Counted from the first letter of the stretch, positions 8,013 through 17,466 are shown. The stretch is 64,000 nt of DNA from Paenibacillus sanguinis 2301083 = DSM 16941 (GCF_000374825.1 NZ_KB895392.1:1-64000), one strand, 5' to 3'. Program-made: numbers and translations. Notes: generated by a model not told the origin, from the sequence alone.

Positions 8013-8768
8013 ATGGACAAGGTAATTATATATGATCAGGAGCGGATCGATGATTTGCTCACCCATCAGCTTTCGATCATCCAGAGCGATGAGGTCTTTA
8101 GCTTTTCGATGGATGCCGTGCTGCTCTCGCGGTTTGCGGCTGTTCCTAAATACGGGAAAATTCTTGATTTATGCACGGGCAATGGAGTAGTGCCGCTTCT
8201 ATTATCTACCCGGACGCAAGCTACTATTGAAGGGATTGAAATTCAGCCCCGGGTGGCAGATATGGCGCGTCGCAGCGTGGCCATGAACAGATTGGAGCAT
8301 CGTATTTATATCCGTGAAGGGGATTTGCGGGAGCTTGTACATATTACCGGACATGGAACTTATGATGCCATTACCGTCAATCCCCCTTATATGCCCCTGA
8401 CAACAGGGGAGACCAAGCTTAATGAGCATCAGGCCATCGCGCGCCATGAAATTTATTGTACACTGGACGAAGTAGCGGCTGCTGCCATGCGTTTGGTACG
8501 TCCTGGAGGCAAGGTCTCGATGGTACATAAGGCACAACGCCTGGGAGAGATTATTACTGTATTACGCCAGTACCGTTTGGAGCCCAAGGTGATTCGCTTT
8601 GTGCATCCCAGAATCGGAGCAGAGGCCAATATGGTACTAATTGAAGCTTTGCGCGATGGCAAAGCGGATATTCGGGTTCTGCCCCCACTGATTGTATACG
8701 GAGAAAATGGGGGATATACGGAAGAAGTCATGGACATTTATTACGGGCCAAAAGAGGGTAGATCATGA
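8013..8768 (+). CDS. tRNA1(Val) adenine-37 N6-methyltransferase (YabB/TrmN6 family)
   Basis: The 251-residue protein has a Rossmann methyltransferase core: SAM motif I ILDLCTGNGVVPLLLS, an acidic residue in GIEIQPRVAD, and the catalytic NPPYMPL motif of N6-adenine methylases. The N-terminal DDLLTHQLSIIQSDEVFSFS block is typical of the YabB/TrmN6 group, which modifies A37 of tRNA-Val in E. coli. The ATG at 8013 gives the family's normal N-terminus; the frame is open further upstream only because of the terminator sequence. Its stop overlaps the start of rsmI by four bases. In B. subtilis a GIY-YIG gene (yazA) lies between these two; it is absent here. Confidence 0.85.
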   Translation: MDKVIIYDQERIDDLLTHQLSIIQSDEVFSFSMDAVLLSRFAAVPKYGKILDLCTGNGVVPLLLSTRTQATIEGIEIQPRVADMARRSVAMNRLEHRIYIREGDLRELVHITGHGTYDAITVNPPYMPLTTGETKLNEHQAIARHEIYCTLDEVAAAAMRLVRPGGKVSMVHKAQRLGEIITVLRQYRLEPKVIRFVHPRIGAEANMVLIEALRDGKADIRVLPPLIVYGENGGYTEEVMDIYYGPKEGRS

Positions 8769-9664
8769 GTATACAGGTACAGAAAAGTTTTATTGCAAGC
8801 TCTGAAGAACCAGTCATGGAGGGGAAGGGAAAGTTATTTCTGGTTGGTACGCCAATCGGTAACTTGGAGGATATGACCTTTCGGGCAGTACGTATGTTAC
8901 AGGAGGCAGATATTATTGCTGCGGAGGATACAAGACAGACGAGGAAGCTGCTAACCCATTATGATGTTTCTCCTGCCAAACTGGTCAGTTATCATGAGCA
9001 TAATAAGGCTGCCAGTGGGCCTGAATTAATACGTCTTATAATAGAAGGAAAAAATTTGGCACTAGTTAGTGATGCCGGTTTGCCGGCAATTTCTGACCCG
9101 GGCAGCGATTTGGTAAAATTAGCATTGGAGGCGGATATTTCCGTGATTCCTGTACCTGGTGCTAATGCGGCTCTATCGGCTTTAATTGTTTCGGGTTTGC
9201 CTACAGAACGCTTTATGTTTCTGGGCTTTCTGCCCCGCGATTCAAAAGAACGGGGACAATTACTAAAATCATTGGAGAATGAACTAGGTACGCTCTTGAT
9301 GTATGAATCCCCACATCGTGTGATAAAGACGCTGGAGGCTCTAGTTGAAATTTGGGGCAACCGACGTATTGTCTTAGCTCGTGAGCTGACGAAGCGGTAT
9401 GAAGAGTTAATGCGTGGATCAATTCAGGAATGTCTGGACTGGCTGTCAGGGCATCCTCCCCTTGGAGAGTATTGCCTCGTTATTGAGGGAGCTGGAGTCG
9501 AAGAGGTTAAGGAAAGACAGGCCGCCTGGTGGCAACCGTTGTCGTTGGAGGAGCATGTACGGTATTATGAGGAGCAGCAAGATCTGACGCGGAAGGAGGC
9601 GATGAAAAAAACAGCACTTGATCGCGGTGTGTCAAAACGGGATATTTACAATCAGCTTTTATAA
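8765..9664 (+). CDS. rsmI: 16S rRNA 2'-O-methyltransferase RsmI
   Basis: The 299-residue protein has the tetrapyrrole-methylase-type fold of RsmI, with FLVGTPIGNLEDMTFRAVR at the start, AAEDTRQTRKLL, the SDAGLPAISDPG loop and VPGANAALSALI. RsmI methylates the ribose of C1402 in 16S rRNA. The extra N-terminal residues before GKLFLVG also occur in Bacillus homologues, so the ATG at 8765 is kept; it overlaps the stop of the preceding methylase gene as ATGA, which suggests translational coupling. It converges on abrB. Confidence 0.94.
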   Translation: MSIQVQKSFIASSEEPVMEGKGKLFLVGTPIGNLEDMTFRAVRMLQEADIIAAEDTRQTRKLLTHYDVSPAKLVSYHEHNKAASGPELIRLIIEGKNLALVSDAGLPAISDPGSDLVKLALEADISVIPVPGANAALSALIVSGLPTERFMFLGFLPRDSKERGQLLKSLENELGTLLMYESPHRVIKTLEALVEIWGNRRIVLARELTKRYEELMRGSIQECLDWLSGHPPLGEYCLVIEGAGVEEVKERQAAWWQPLSLEEHVRYYEEQQDLTRKEAMKKTALDRGVSKRDIYNQLL

Positions 9665-9701
9665 TATGTAAGCCATTTTAATCAATAGGAAATTTTGGAC
9701 A

Positions 9702-9748
9702 AAAAAAGGGTGCCCTCGCTAGGCCGGGTTCAAGCCAAGGAAGGCACC
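9702..9748 (-). terminator. Intrinsic terminator of abrB
   Basis: Read on the - strand, GGTGCC (9748-9743) pairs with GGCACC (9714-9709), closing a 28-base loop, and the stem is followed by a run of seven T residues. On the + strand no T run follows, so it serves abrB rather than rsmI. Confidence 0.75.
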
Positions 9749-9809
9749 AAGGAGATATGAAAAAGGTTAGAATTAACAGTTTCAGTAAATCTATTATATA
9801 CTATAATTC

Positions 9810-10064
9810 TTAATTTGTCACAGGGGTAGGAAGCTCAGTAATGCATTCATGGCAAACAATTTTGCCTTTGAAGTATGTTACGTTTTCGGCATTGCCACAA
9901 AAGATGCAGGCTGGCTCATATTTCTTGAGCATGATCCGCTCGCCATCTACATAAATTTCAAGCGCATCCTTCTCGCCAATGCCCAGGGTGCGACGCAATT
10001 CGATAGGGATAACAACTCGGCCTAACTCGTCGACTTTTCTTACGATACCTGTTGATTTCAACAT
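9810..10064 (-). CDS. abrB: Transition-state regulator AbrB
   Basis: This 84-residue protein has the swapped-hairpin DNA-binding domain in residues 1-50 (MLKSTGIVRKVDELGRVVIP, then LRRTLGIGEKDALEIYVDGE). A C-terminal tetramerisation part follows, carrying two Cys pairs (CIFCG and CHEC). AbrB represses many stationary-phase genes during growth. Position next to rsmI matches B. subtilis. The ribosome site AAAGGGG lies 12 bases upstream. A TTGACT-17-TATTAT promoter and a Spo0A box just downstream of the predicted start point fit the known pattern of Spo0A repression of abrB. Confidence 0.95.
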   Translation of the reverse strand: MLKSTGIVRKVDELGRVVIPIELRRTLGIGEKDALEIYVDGERIMLKKYEPACIFCGNAENVTYFKGKIVCHECITELPTPVTN

Positions 10065-10108
10065 AACTGATGATAGCCCCTTTCAGTTCATTTTTTTAAT
10101 CGTCATTT

Positions 10109-10167
10109 TTCGACATTGTTCTATCTTTTATGATATTTATAATACCAACGATTGCCAGAATAGTCAA
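10109..10167 (-). promoter_or_regulatory. abrB promoter with downstream Spo0A box
   Basis: Read on the - strand, TTGACT (10167-10162), a 17-base spacer and TATTAT (10144-10139) form a sigma-A promoter. The transcript should start near 10131. An exact Spo0A-box heptamer TGTCGAA (10115-10109) lies about 16-22 bases downstream of that point, like the repressor sites in B. subtilis abrB. Confidence 0.65.
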
Positions 10168-10263
10168 CCTATTTATGGTAGAGTTCTTTTTTATTTCTAA
10201 ATTTTTTTGATAAATATCTCTGAGAACCATGATTATACCTGGGAAGTTAGTGTTATTCTATAA

Positions 10264-10326
10264 TTCGACAAACGGTAAAGACTAGATATGACTTTATACG
10301 ACATTATTCGACAAAATCCTTCGACA
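10264..10326. promoter_or_regulatory. Cluster of Spo0A boxes upstream of the HD-domain gene
   Basis: Three exact TTCGACA heptamers (the complement of the 0A-box core TGTCGAA) lie at 10264-10270, 10307-10313 and 10320-10326, with a one-mismatch copy (TACGACA) at 10297-10303. Two of them extend to the full TTTGTCGAAT form. The last overlaps a possible -35 (TCGACA 10321-10326, 18 bases, TTTAAT 10345-10350) for the gene starting at 10376. Confidence 0.6.
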
Positions 10327-10375
10327 TTAGTGTTTTTTTATCATTTTAATAAAAATGAAGAGGAGTGTGTGAACC

Positions 10376-11665
10376 ATGCATCGTCAACTTCGTGAAGAAA
10401 AGGTGTTTAAGGACCCCGTACACAATTATATTCATGTTCAAGATGAAGTGATCTGGTCGTTGATTAATACGTCCGAGTTCCAACGGCTTCGTCGAATCCG
10501 CCAGTTAGGCACCTCGTATCTGACATTTCATGGCGCAGAGCATAGCCGCTTCTCACATTCACTTGGCGTTTATGAAATCACGCGCCGGATTATCTCCCAG
10601 TTTGAACGGGGTGGTTACGCAGATTGGCCCGGGGAGGAGAAGCTGGTTGCTTTGTGTGCGGCGTTGCTGCATGATCTGGGCCATGGTCCATTTTCGCATT
10701 CTATTGAGCAGGCCTTCGAGATGAACCATGAGGACTGGACCTGTAAGATTTTGCTGGGAGATACCGAGGTGAGCGCCGTGTTACGCCGAATTTCTCCTGA
10801 TTTTCCGGAAAAGGTGGCTTCCGTAATCCGCAAGGATTATGATAATCCGATCGTTGTCAATTTGGTATCCAGTCCTCTCGATGCGGATCGGATGGATTAT
10901 CTGCTACGTGATGCCTACTTCACCGGAGTGAATTACGGTACGATCGATATGGACCGGATATTGCGAATGCTGCGTCCTTTTCAGGGGCGGGTGGTAGTGA
11001 AGGAGTCAGGGATGCATGCGGTGGAAGATTATCTGATGTCCCGTTATCAGATGTATTGGCAGGTATATTTCCATCCAGTGACACGCAGCTCGGAAATTAT
11101 TCTCCGCCAAATTCTCCGCCGTGCCAAAGAACTATATCGGGATCATTATGACTTTGCATTTCTACCCTATCCGCTCCCAAGCCTCTTTGACAGAGATATA
11201 ACCGTTCGGGATTACCTGCAGTTGGATGAAGCATTGATGCAAACGGCTTTCATGCAGTGGACCCGGGAAACGGATGAACGGCTTAGTGATTTGTGTATCC
11301 GGTTTTTAAATCGGAAATTGTATAAATATGTAGAGGTTGAAACGATTGATCTGGAAATGCTAGGACAAATTCGCACTGCTTTTGAACAAGTTGGCCTAGA
11401 CCCGGATTACGATATGGAAATTGATTTTCCAACTGATTTACCTTATGATGTGTTCCGTCCGGACGAGGGCATCGGGAAGAAGCAAATCTTGTTGTTAGAC
11501 CGACAAGAGCGGTTGCGGGAGATTTCGGAGGTCTCCGATATTGTCCGGTCGATCAGCGGACTGCAGCGGGGGAAATATCATTTGTATTATCCCGATAATA
11601 AGTTATGTGCTGTCATGGATCAGTTGCCCAGAGAAATAGCGCAAATTTTCAAACAACGTTTTTAG
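10376..11665 (+). CDS. HD-domain phosphohydrolase (dGTPase-like, YwfO family)
   Basis: The 429-residue protein carries the metal-binding HD motifs of dNTPase-like hydrolases: HSRFSHSLGV near residues 56-65, the paired HDLGHGPFSH (H99, D100), and a downstream LDADRMDYL block. The N-terminal VFKDPVHNYI signature is shared with YwfO and related HD proteins, some of which hydrolyse nucleoside triphosphates. The substrate cannot be read here. The C-terminal 200 residues are helical, with no recognised domain. GAAGAGGAG lies before the ATG. It is not found at this locus in B. subtilis, and it is followed by tatD after 14 bases. Upstream Spo0A-box sequences suggest sporulation-phase control. Confidence 0.88.
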   Translation: MHRQLREEKVFKDPVHNYIHVQDEVIWSLINTSEFQRLRRIRQLGTSYLTFHGAEHSRFSHSLGVYEITRRIISQFERGGYADWPGEEKLVALCAALLHDLGHGPFSHSIEQAFEMNHEDWTCKILLGDTEVSAVLRRISPDFPEKVASVIRKDYDNPIVVNLVSSPLDADRMDYLLRDAYFTGVNYGTIDMDRILRMLRPFQGRVVVKESGMHAVEDYLMSRYQMYWQVYFHPVTRSSEIILRQILRRAKELYRDHYDFAFLPYPLPSLFDRDITVRDYLQLDEALMQTAFMQWTRETDERLSDLCIRFLNRKLYKYVEVETIDLEMLGQIRTAFEQVGLDPDYDMEIDFPTDLPYDVFRPDEGIGKKQILLLDRQERLREISEVSDIVRSISGLQRGKYHLYYPDNKLCAVMDQLPREIAQIFKQRF

Positions 11666-11679
11666 GAGGTTAAGTCATC

Positions 11680-12453
11680 ATGTTATTTGATACACATACC
11701 CATTTGGACGCAGCTCAATTTGACGAGGACCGCGAGGAAGTGATTGCGCGTGCCGTAGAACAAGGGGTTACGCGTATGATCAATATTGGATTTAACCGAG
11801 AGACCATCCCGACAACGATACAGTTGGCGGAGTCCTATGATTTCATTTATGCGGCTGTAGGGTGGCATCCTCAGGATGCCATTACGATGCAGGAGAGCGA
11901 TTTGGACTGGATTGCCGAATTATGCAAGCATCAGAAGGTAGTAGCTATTGGAGAAATTGGACTGGATTATTATTGGGATACCTCACCTAAAGAGGTACAG
12001 CATGAGGTGTTTCGCAAGCAGATTGGGTTGGCTCGCAGTCTTGGTATGCCGATTTGTATCCATAATCGTGATGCCCATGAGGATGTAGTCAAAATTTTGC
12101 GCGAAGAAAAAGCTCATGAAGTGGGAGGCGTCATGCACTCTTATTCTGGCAGCTGGGAAATTGCCAAAATGTGTCTGGATTTGGGATTTCATTTGTCATT
12201 TGGCGGACCCATTACGTTTAAAAATGCAAAGCAGCCGAAGGAAGTCTTGGCGAAGACCCCTCTTGATCATTTATTGATCGAAACAGATTCCCCTTATTTA
12301 ACTCCTCATCCATATCGAGGAAAACGAAATGAGTCTGCGCATGTGCGTTTAGTTGCCGAAATGGCTGCTGAGCTAAAAGGTCTGACTTTTGAGGAAATTG
12401 CCCAAATTACCACTCGAAATGCACTGGAACGATTTGGAATTAAGAGTATTTAA
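11680..12453 (+). CDS. yabD: TatD family metal-dependent deoxyribonuclease (YabD)
   Basis: The 257-residue protein is a TIM-barrel hydrolase with the metal ligands DTHTHLD at residues 4-10, GEIGLDYYW, the HNRDAHED His, the MHSYSG block and the ETDSPYLTPHPYRGKRN signature. TatD proteins are 3' exonucleases or DNases linked to DNA and nucleic-acid quality control. AGGAGG precedes the ATG. It follows the HD gene by 14 bases and is probably co-transcribed with it. In B. subtilis yabD precedes yabE, as here. Confidence 0.92.
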   Translation: MLFDTHTHLDAAQFDEDREEVIARAVEQGVTRMINIGFNRETIPTTIQLAESYDFIYAAVGWHPQDAITMQESDLDWIAELCKHQKVVAIGEIGLDYYWDTSPKEVQHEVFRKQIGLARSLGMPICIHNRDAHEDVVKILREEKAHEVGGVMHSYSGSWEIAKMCLDLGFHLSFGGPITFKNAKQPKEVLAKTPLDHLLIETDSPYLTPHPYRGKRNESAHVRLVAEMAAELKGLTFEEIAQITTRNALERFGIKSI

Positions 12454-12569
12454 GAGATAAACAGATGAAAAAACGAGGATTTCGGAAAGATTAATACATT
12501 TTAACCATTAAAACAGATATAATTACATTTTTTTAACCTTTTTTTTAAAAAAACGTGGTTGATTCGTCC

Positions 12570-12599
12570 TTTACAACATGCATCGAAACAGGATAGAAT
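12570..12599 (+). promoter_or_regulatory. Sigma-A promoter of the riboswitch-yabE transcript
   Basis: TTTACA at 12570-12575, an 18-base spacer and TAGAAT at 12594-12599 make a good vegetative promoter. An AT-rich block with long A and T runs lies just upstream (12520-12555) and could act as an UP element. The predicted start is about 70 bases before the riboswitch. Confidence 0.55.
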
Positions 12600-12671
12600 T
12601 TTTTCAGTGATCGCTTTGGTCCGTTTCGCACTATCGAAATTCGGATCATTCGATGCTTGATTCCATGAACC

Positions 12672-12870
12672 AGTCTCGCTGAATCTCCTAATGGAGAACG
12701 GGGGAACCAATGCAAGCGGCTTGCGGCGAATTGCCAATTGCGCTCGTAATTGATTTCTTTATCAGGGTCTACGGGGTGAATTCGAGGTCATTGCGCCATG
12801 AGCGAATGTTCTGAGAAGGGGCGGCTCTCTTTCGTCCTAACCCGACAGCTAACCTCGTAAGCGTAACAAG
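12672..12870 (+). promoter_or_regulatory. Cyclic-di-AMP riboswitch (ydaO-yuaA type)
   Basis: Conserved blocks of this class occur in order: CGCTGAATCT at 12677, GAGAACGGGGGAACC at 12694-12708, GGGGTGAATTC at 12773-12783, and CCGACAGCTAACCTCG followed by TAAGCG ending at 12863. CGCT (12677-12680) pairs with AGCG (12860-12863) to close the aptamer. In this class c-di-AMP binding turns expression off, mostly of wall hydrolase and osmolyte or potassium genes. The target here, yabE, is a wall-remodelling protein. The boundaries are approximate. Confidence 0.9.
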
Positions 12871-12909
12871 AGAGGTAACTCGTGCAGCCTACTACACCAA
12901 GACCATCAG

Positions 12910-12960
12910 GAAGCCACGAAGGAGTTCCTCTAACTCTTTCTTTGGGCTTCTTTTGTTTTG
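12910..12960 (+). terminator. Terminator forming the riboswitch expression platform
   Basis: GAAGCC at 12910-12915 pairs with GGCTTC at 12945-12950. An inner GAAGGAGTT/AACTCTTTC stem adds to this, and TTTTGTTTT follows. It lies between the aptamer and yabE, so it is the likely off-switch. The remaining leader to the yabE start (12961-13141) holds no other clear signal. Confidence 0.8.
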
Positions 12961-13141
12961 AATAAAAGTAGTAGGGTCATCATACTGTTGATAAACAGGA
13001 GGTGACGCCCGCAGGGCAGACTGGGAAAGGATACGAAATGCAAGTGGTTTATAGCTTCATTTCGTAAATCAAGAATGTAGTCGCGTCATATGTAATTGTG
13101 CATCGATCTTGACGGCGGGACTATGAAGGAGGACGGAAGAT

Positions 13142-14275
13142 ATGGGCATTTTCCCCAAAGAGGAGACCCATGAATCACGCTCATCCAGCATGTCTTACGC
13201 ATTGCGATGGAAGCAGTTAAATATTCGTCAGGTTGCGCTCGTCGGCGTACTGACCATCGCGGTAATCATCATCCTCATTTGGCTGTATGGCCAGCAAAAT
13301 AAAAAAATCTCTCTGGTTGTCGACGGTAACGTTCAATCGGTGGAAACACGGGAAGACAGTCTGGCTGGCCTGCTGGATGAACAGGCCATCAATCTGCATC
13401 CCAAAGATTCACTATCGCATCCGCTAGGTAGCTTGCTGGAGGATGGAGACCGTGTCGTCATTGTGCGTGCGGTTCCGGTAAAGGTGAGTGTGGACGGAGA
13501 GACAAAAACGACTTTCACCACCAAGGAGAAGGTCAAAGATGTGCTAGAAGAGCTAGGTGTCACTTTGAATCAAGATGACAAGGTAACCCCTGCCCTGAAT
13601 AGCAAGCTCGGTATGAATGCAGGAATCAAAGTCGTTCGGGTGAGCAAACATCTGGTACAAACCGAGGAAGCTGTGCCTTTTAGCGTCGTGAAGACATCCG
13701 ATAAGGAACTGCTGAAGGGAACGACGAAGGTCGTTCAGCCGGGCAGTGAGGGTATGGTCATTCACAACATTGAGAAAACCTATGAGAACGGAGTATTCGT
13801 GACTAAGCGCTGGCTTGGCAAAAAGGTCTCAAAGGAGGCCCAGCCCAAAGTCGTGGCCGTAGGTACGAAGGAACCGACAGCCGTTCTGTCGGCTAGCATC
13901 AGCCGCAGTGCCCATAAGGTGAACATTGGCGGCAATGCCACCAAGAACGGTGTCTCTTTTAAATATAAAAAGATGCTTAAAAATGTTACACTGACCGCCT
14001 ACTCTTCAGAGCAGGAAGGAATCGGTACTCGTACGGCTTCTGGCACTCGTGTGACGGAGGGCAAGACGATTGCCGTTGACAAGTCCGTTGTTCCGCTTGG
14101 CTGGTGGGTTTACATTGAAGGAATCGGGTTTCGCAAGGCAGAAGATACCGGAGGAGCCATCAAAGGAAATAAAATGGACGTTTACTATGACAGCTTGAAG
14201 ACGGCTAAAAACTTTGGCCGTAAGAAAGGTCGTACCGTATACGTCATCGGCCCGACGAAGCCGGAATTAAACTAG
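13142..14275 (+). CDS. yabE: YabE-type cell-wall protein with DUF348, G5 and 3D domains
   Basis: The 377-residue protein has a cytoplasmic basic N-terminus and one membrane anchor at about residues 30-50. Two DUF348 repeats follow (about 57-97 and 112-152), then a G5 domain near 165-240. A C-terminal 3D domain holds the three conserved Asp residues (TVDKSVVPLGWWVYI-type block, then ED and DVYY). Proteins of this build resemble resuscitation-promoting factors and are taken to cleave or remodel peptidoglycan. GAAGGAGGA lies before the ATG. The long leader carries a c-di-AMP riboswitch, tying wall remodelling to c-di-AMP. The order yabD-yabE-rnmV matches B. subtilis. Confidence 0.93.
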   Translation: MGIFPKEETHESRSSSMSYALRWKQLNIRQVALVGVLTIAVIIILIWLYGQQNKKISLVVDGNVQSVETREDSLAGLLDEQAINLHPKDSLSHPLGSLLEDGDRVVIVRAVPVKVSVDGETKTTFTTKEKVKDVLEELGVTLNQDDKVTPALNSKLGMNAGIKVVRVSKHLVQTEEAVPFSVVKTSDKELLKGTTKVVQPGSEGMVIHNIEKTYENGVFVTKRWLGKKVSKEAQPKVVAVGTKEPTAVLSASISRSAHKVNIGGNATKNGVSFKYKKMLKNVTLTAYSSEQEGIGTRTASGTRVTEGKTIAVDKSVVPLGWWVYIEGIGFRKAEDTGGAIKGNKMDVYYDSLKTAKNFGRKKGRTVYVIGPTKPELN

Positions 14276-14358
14276 CTTCTCCGTTTTACAATGCGGAGGA
14301 AGTGGGATACAATAGGTACACGAAGTATTCAGGATGATGATAAAGACAGTGGATTAGG

Positions 14359-14387
14359 AGAGGATAACCATCCTCTTCTTTTTGTTG
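14359..14387 (+). terminator. Intrinsic terminator after yabE
   Basis: AGAGGAT at 14359-14365 pairs with ATCCTCT at 14370-14376 around AACC, followed by TCTTTTTGTT. It separates yabE from rnmV. Confidence 0.72.
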
Positions 14388-14415
14388 TAGAGGCGATGGA
14401 AAGAAGGTAACTTAG

Positions 14416-15863
<1,448 letters not shown>

Positions 15864-15901
15864 CCATTCGCGCTTTACGCCCATACGATGGGGTAGAGGT
15901 G

Positions 15902-16804
15902 ATGGATTTGACGAATTTGGGAGACTTGGTCGTCCGCAAATCTTATGGTGGAGACGTGACGTTCCGAATTGAACGAATTGAACGGAGCGAAGCTATCATC
16001 AAAGGAACGGAGTTCCGACTGCTGGCGGATGCGCCCTTGAACGATCTGGTCAAGGTTGACCCGGCTTCCCCAGGAGAGAAGACACAGCGGGTTCGTATCA
16101 AAGCGACAGAATCGCTCAAGCGGCTCACGCAAGACCGCGAGGAACTGACGGAAAGAAACCGTACGACCATTGGCCGGGCGTATTATACGCAAGGGGAGCC
16201 TGCTTATTTTGAGGTTCCTGGTAAAGTGCTGCATCTGGATGGGGATGAACGTTACCTGCAAAAGAGCTTGAGCTTATACGAGAAGCTGCGTGTGCCGGCT
16301 CAGGGGTATTATGTGACAGAGGCACAGATGGCCCAGGCGTTGTATAGGCTATTGCCCGTTGTTAAGCCTGATATTGTAGTGCTTACAGGGCATGACGGCG
16401 TGTTGAAGTCGCGTCCTACGGGTGATTTGTCCCAGCTGACCAGCTATAAAAATTCCCGGTATTTCGTTGAGGCGATCAGCCGTGCTCGCGAATATGAACG
16501 GAATTTCGATACGCTCACCATCGTGGCGGGAGCTTGCCAATCCCATTTCGAAGCGCTATTGCAAGCAGGGGCGAACTTCGCCAGCTCCCCGGGGCGTGTT
16601 TTGATTCATGCTTTGGACCCGGTCTATATCGCGGCAAAGGCCGCTTTAACCTCCATACGGGAGACGATTCAAATTACCGATGTGTTGAATCACACGATTA
16701 GCGGGGCTCAAGGCGTAGGCGGGATTGAAACAAGGGGCAGTTATCGAATCGGCCTGCCAAAGCTGAAGGATTTATCGACCCTGCATGTTGTTCCTTCAGT
16801 ATAG
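15902..16804 (+). CDS. yabG: Sporulation-specific protease YabG
   Basis: The 300-residue protein matches YabG throughout: LGDLVVRKSYGGDVTFRI at the start, the GKVLHLDGDERYL block, the VVLTGHDG motif with a likely catalytic His, and the AGACQSHFEALLQAGANFAS block with a likely catalytic Cys. YabG is made late in the mother cell under sigma-K in B. subtilis and trims spore coat proteins such as SpoIVA-associated and SafA-type proteins. GGGGTAGAGG lies before the start; GTG at 15899 and ATG at 15902 are both possible. A terminator follows. Confidence 0.94.
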   Translation: MDLTNLGDLVVRKSYGGDVTFRIERIERSEAIIKGTEFRLLADAPLNDLVKVDPASPGEKTQRVRIKATESLKRLTQDREELTERNRTTIGRAYYTQGEPAYFEVPGKVLHLDGDERYLQKSLSLYEKLRVPAQGYYVTEAQMAQALYRLLPVVKPDIVVLTGHDGVLKSRPTGDLSQLTSYKNSRYFVEAISRAREYERNFDTLTIVAGACQSHFEALLQAGANFASSPGRVLIHALDPVYIAAKAALTSIRETIQITDVLNHTISGAQGVGGIETRGSYRIGLPKLKDLSTLHVVPSV

Positions 16805-16824
16805 AATGTTCATGATTTTGTCCA

Positions 16825-16868
16825 TTCCGGAAGGACTCTTGGCAACAGCCTGAGGCCTTCCGGTTCTT
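16825..16868 (+). terminator. Intrinsic terminator after yabG
   Basis: ATTCCGGAAGG starting at 16824 pairs with CCTTCCGG at 16856-16862, with a long inner loop, and is followed by TTCTTTACTTT. Confidence 0.7.
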
Positions 16869-16916
16869 TACTTTAGGCTTAATCGGTATCAAACTTGAAT
16901 TGTCGAAAAAAAAACG

Positions 16917-16988
16917 TTGACATAGCTTTTTACCTGCTGATATAATTATTTGTTTTGAATTGACAAACCTGTGGCTTTTCTGTATAAT
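16917..16988 (+). promoter_or_regulatory. Tandem vegetative promoters of veg
   Basis: P1 is TTGACA (16917-16922), 18 bases, TATAAT (16941-16946). P2 is TTGACA (16960-16965), 17 bases, TATAAT (16983-16988). Both are exact sigma-A hexamers. Two strong promoters are also the hallmark of veg in B. subtilis. A single Spo0A-box heptamer TGTCGAA lies at 16901-16907, just before the P1 -35. Confidence 0.9.
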
Positions 16989-17016
16989 GGACAAAGAAAG
17001 AAGGTGGTCACAGGCA

Positions 17017-17292
17017 ATGGCTAAAAATGCGCTGTCGGAAATTAAGCATAGTCTCGACGCTCACGTAGGACAGAAAATTATGCTTCGGGCCAATGGAGGT
17101 CGTCGCAAGACCGTCGAACGTACCGGAGTCTTGGAAGAGACCTATCCTTCGGTCTTCATTGTGAGGCTGGACCAAGAGCAGCAAACCTTTAAGCGTGTGT
17201 CTTACAGTTATGCCGATATACTGACCGAATCTGTTGAGGTCATGATTTGCAATGACAACGATGAGATGCGGATTTCGTATATTAAACCGTGA
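17017..17292 (+). CDS. veg: Veg protein
   Basis: The 91-residue basic protein matches Veg along its length ([20 protein letters not shown] and [20 protein letters not shown]). In B. subtilis Veg is abundant in growing cells and promotes biofilm gene expression by opposing SinR. The fold is a small SH3-like barrel. GAAGGTGG precedes the ATG at 17017; an in-frame TTG at 16960 is part of promoter P2 and cannot be the start. It is followed by its own terminator, so it is a single-gene unit. Confidence 0.95.
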   Translation: MAKNALSEIKHSLDAHVGQKIMLRANGGRRKTVERTGVLEETYPSVFIVRLDQEQQTFKRVSYSYADILTESVEVMICNDNDEMRISYIKP

Positions 17293-17311
17293 ACATCATG
17301 AAGAGTCAGCA

Positions 17312-17346
17312 AACGGCTTTCGCCTTTCGCGAAGGCCGTTTTTTTC
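17312..17346 (+). terminator. Intrinsic terminator after veg
   Basis: AACGGC at 17312-17317 pairs with GCCGTT at 17335-17340, with inner pairing of the loop and seven T residues following. Confidence 0.9.
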
Positions 17347-17398
17347 TTGCCTTCGTGCCGTCCTATCTTGTTAGCACCTGAGTGGACAGCTTTCCCTT

Positions 17399-17427
17399 GT
17401 ATGAAGGGGACGGTGGGACATATACTA
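17399..17427 (+). promoter_or_regulatory. Candidate sigma-G promoter of sspF
   Basis: GTATG at 17399-17403, a 17-base spacer and TATACTA at 17421-17427 fit the sigma-G pattern (GHATR, then CATWHTA with one mismatch) and lie 39 bases before the start codon. Small acid-soluble protein genes are sigma-G dependent in B. subtilis. Confidence 0.5.
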
Positions 17428-17466
17428 ACCTTGTTCCTTATCCAAGATCACAGGAGGAGGCTGACC

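Noticed and set aside
13010..13076. 21-codon frame in the yabE leader starting with GTG after AGGAGG
   Set aside because: The GTG overlaps the ribosome-site-like bases, leaving no spacing; the region is a riboswitch leader.
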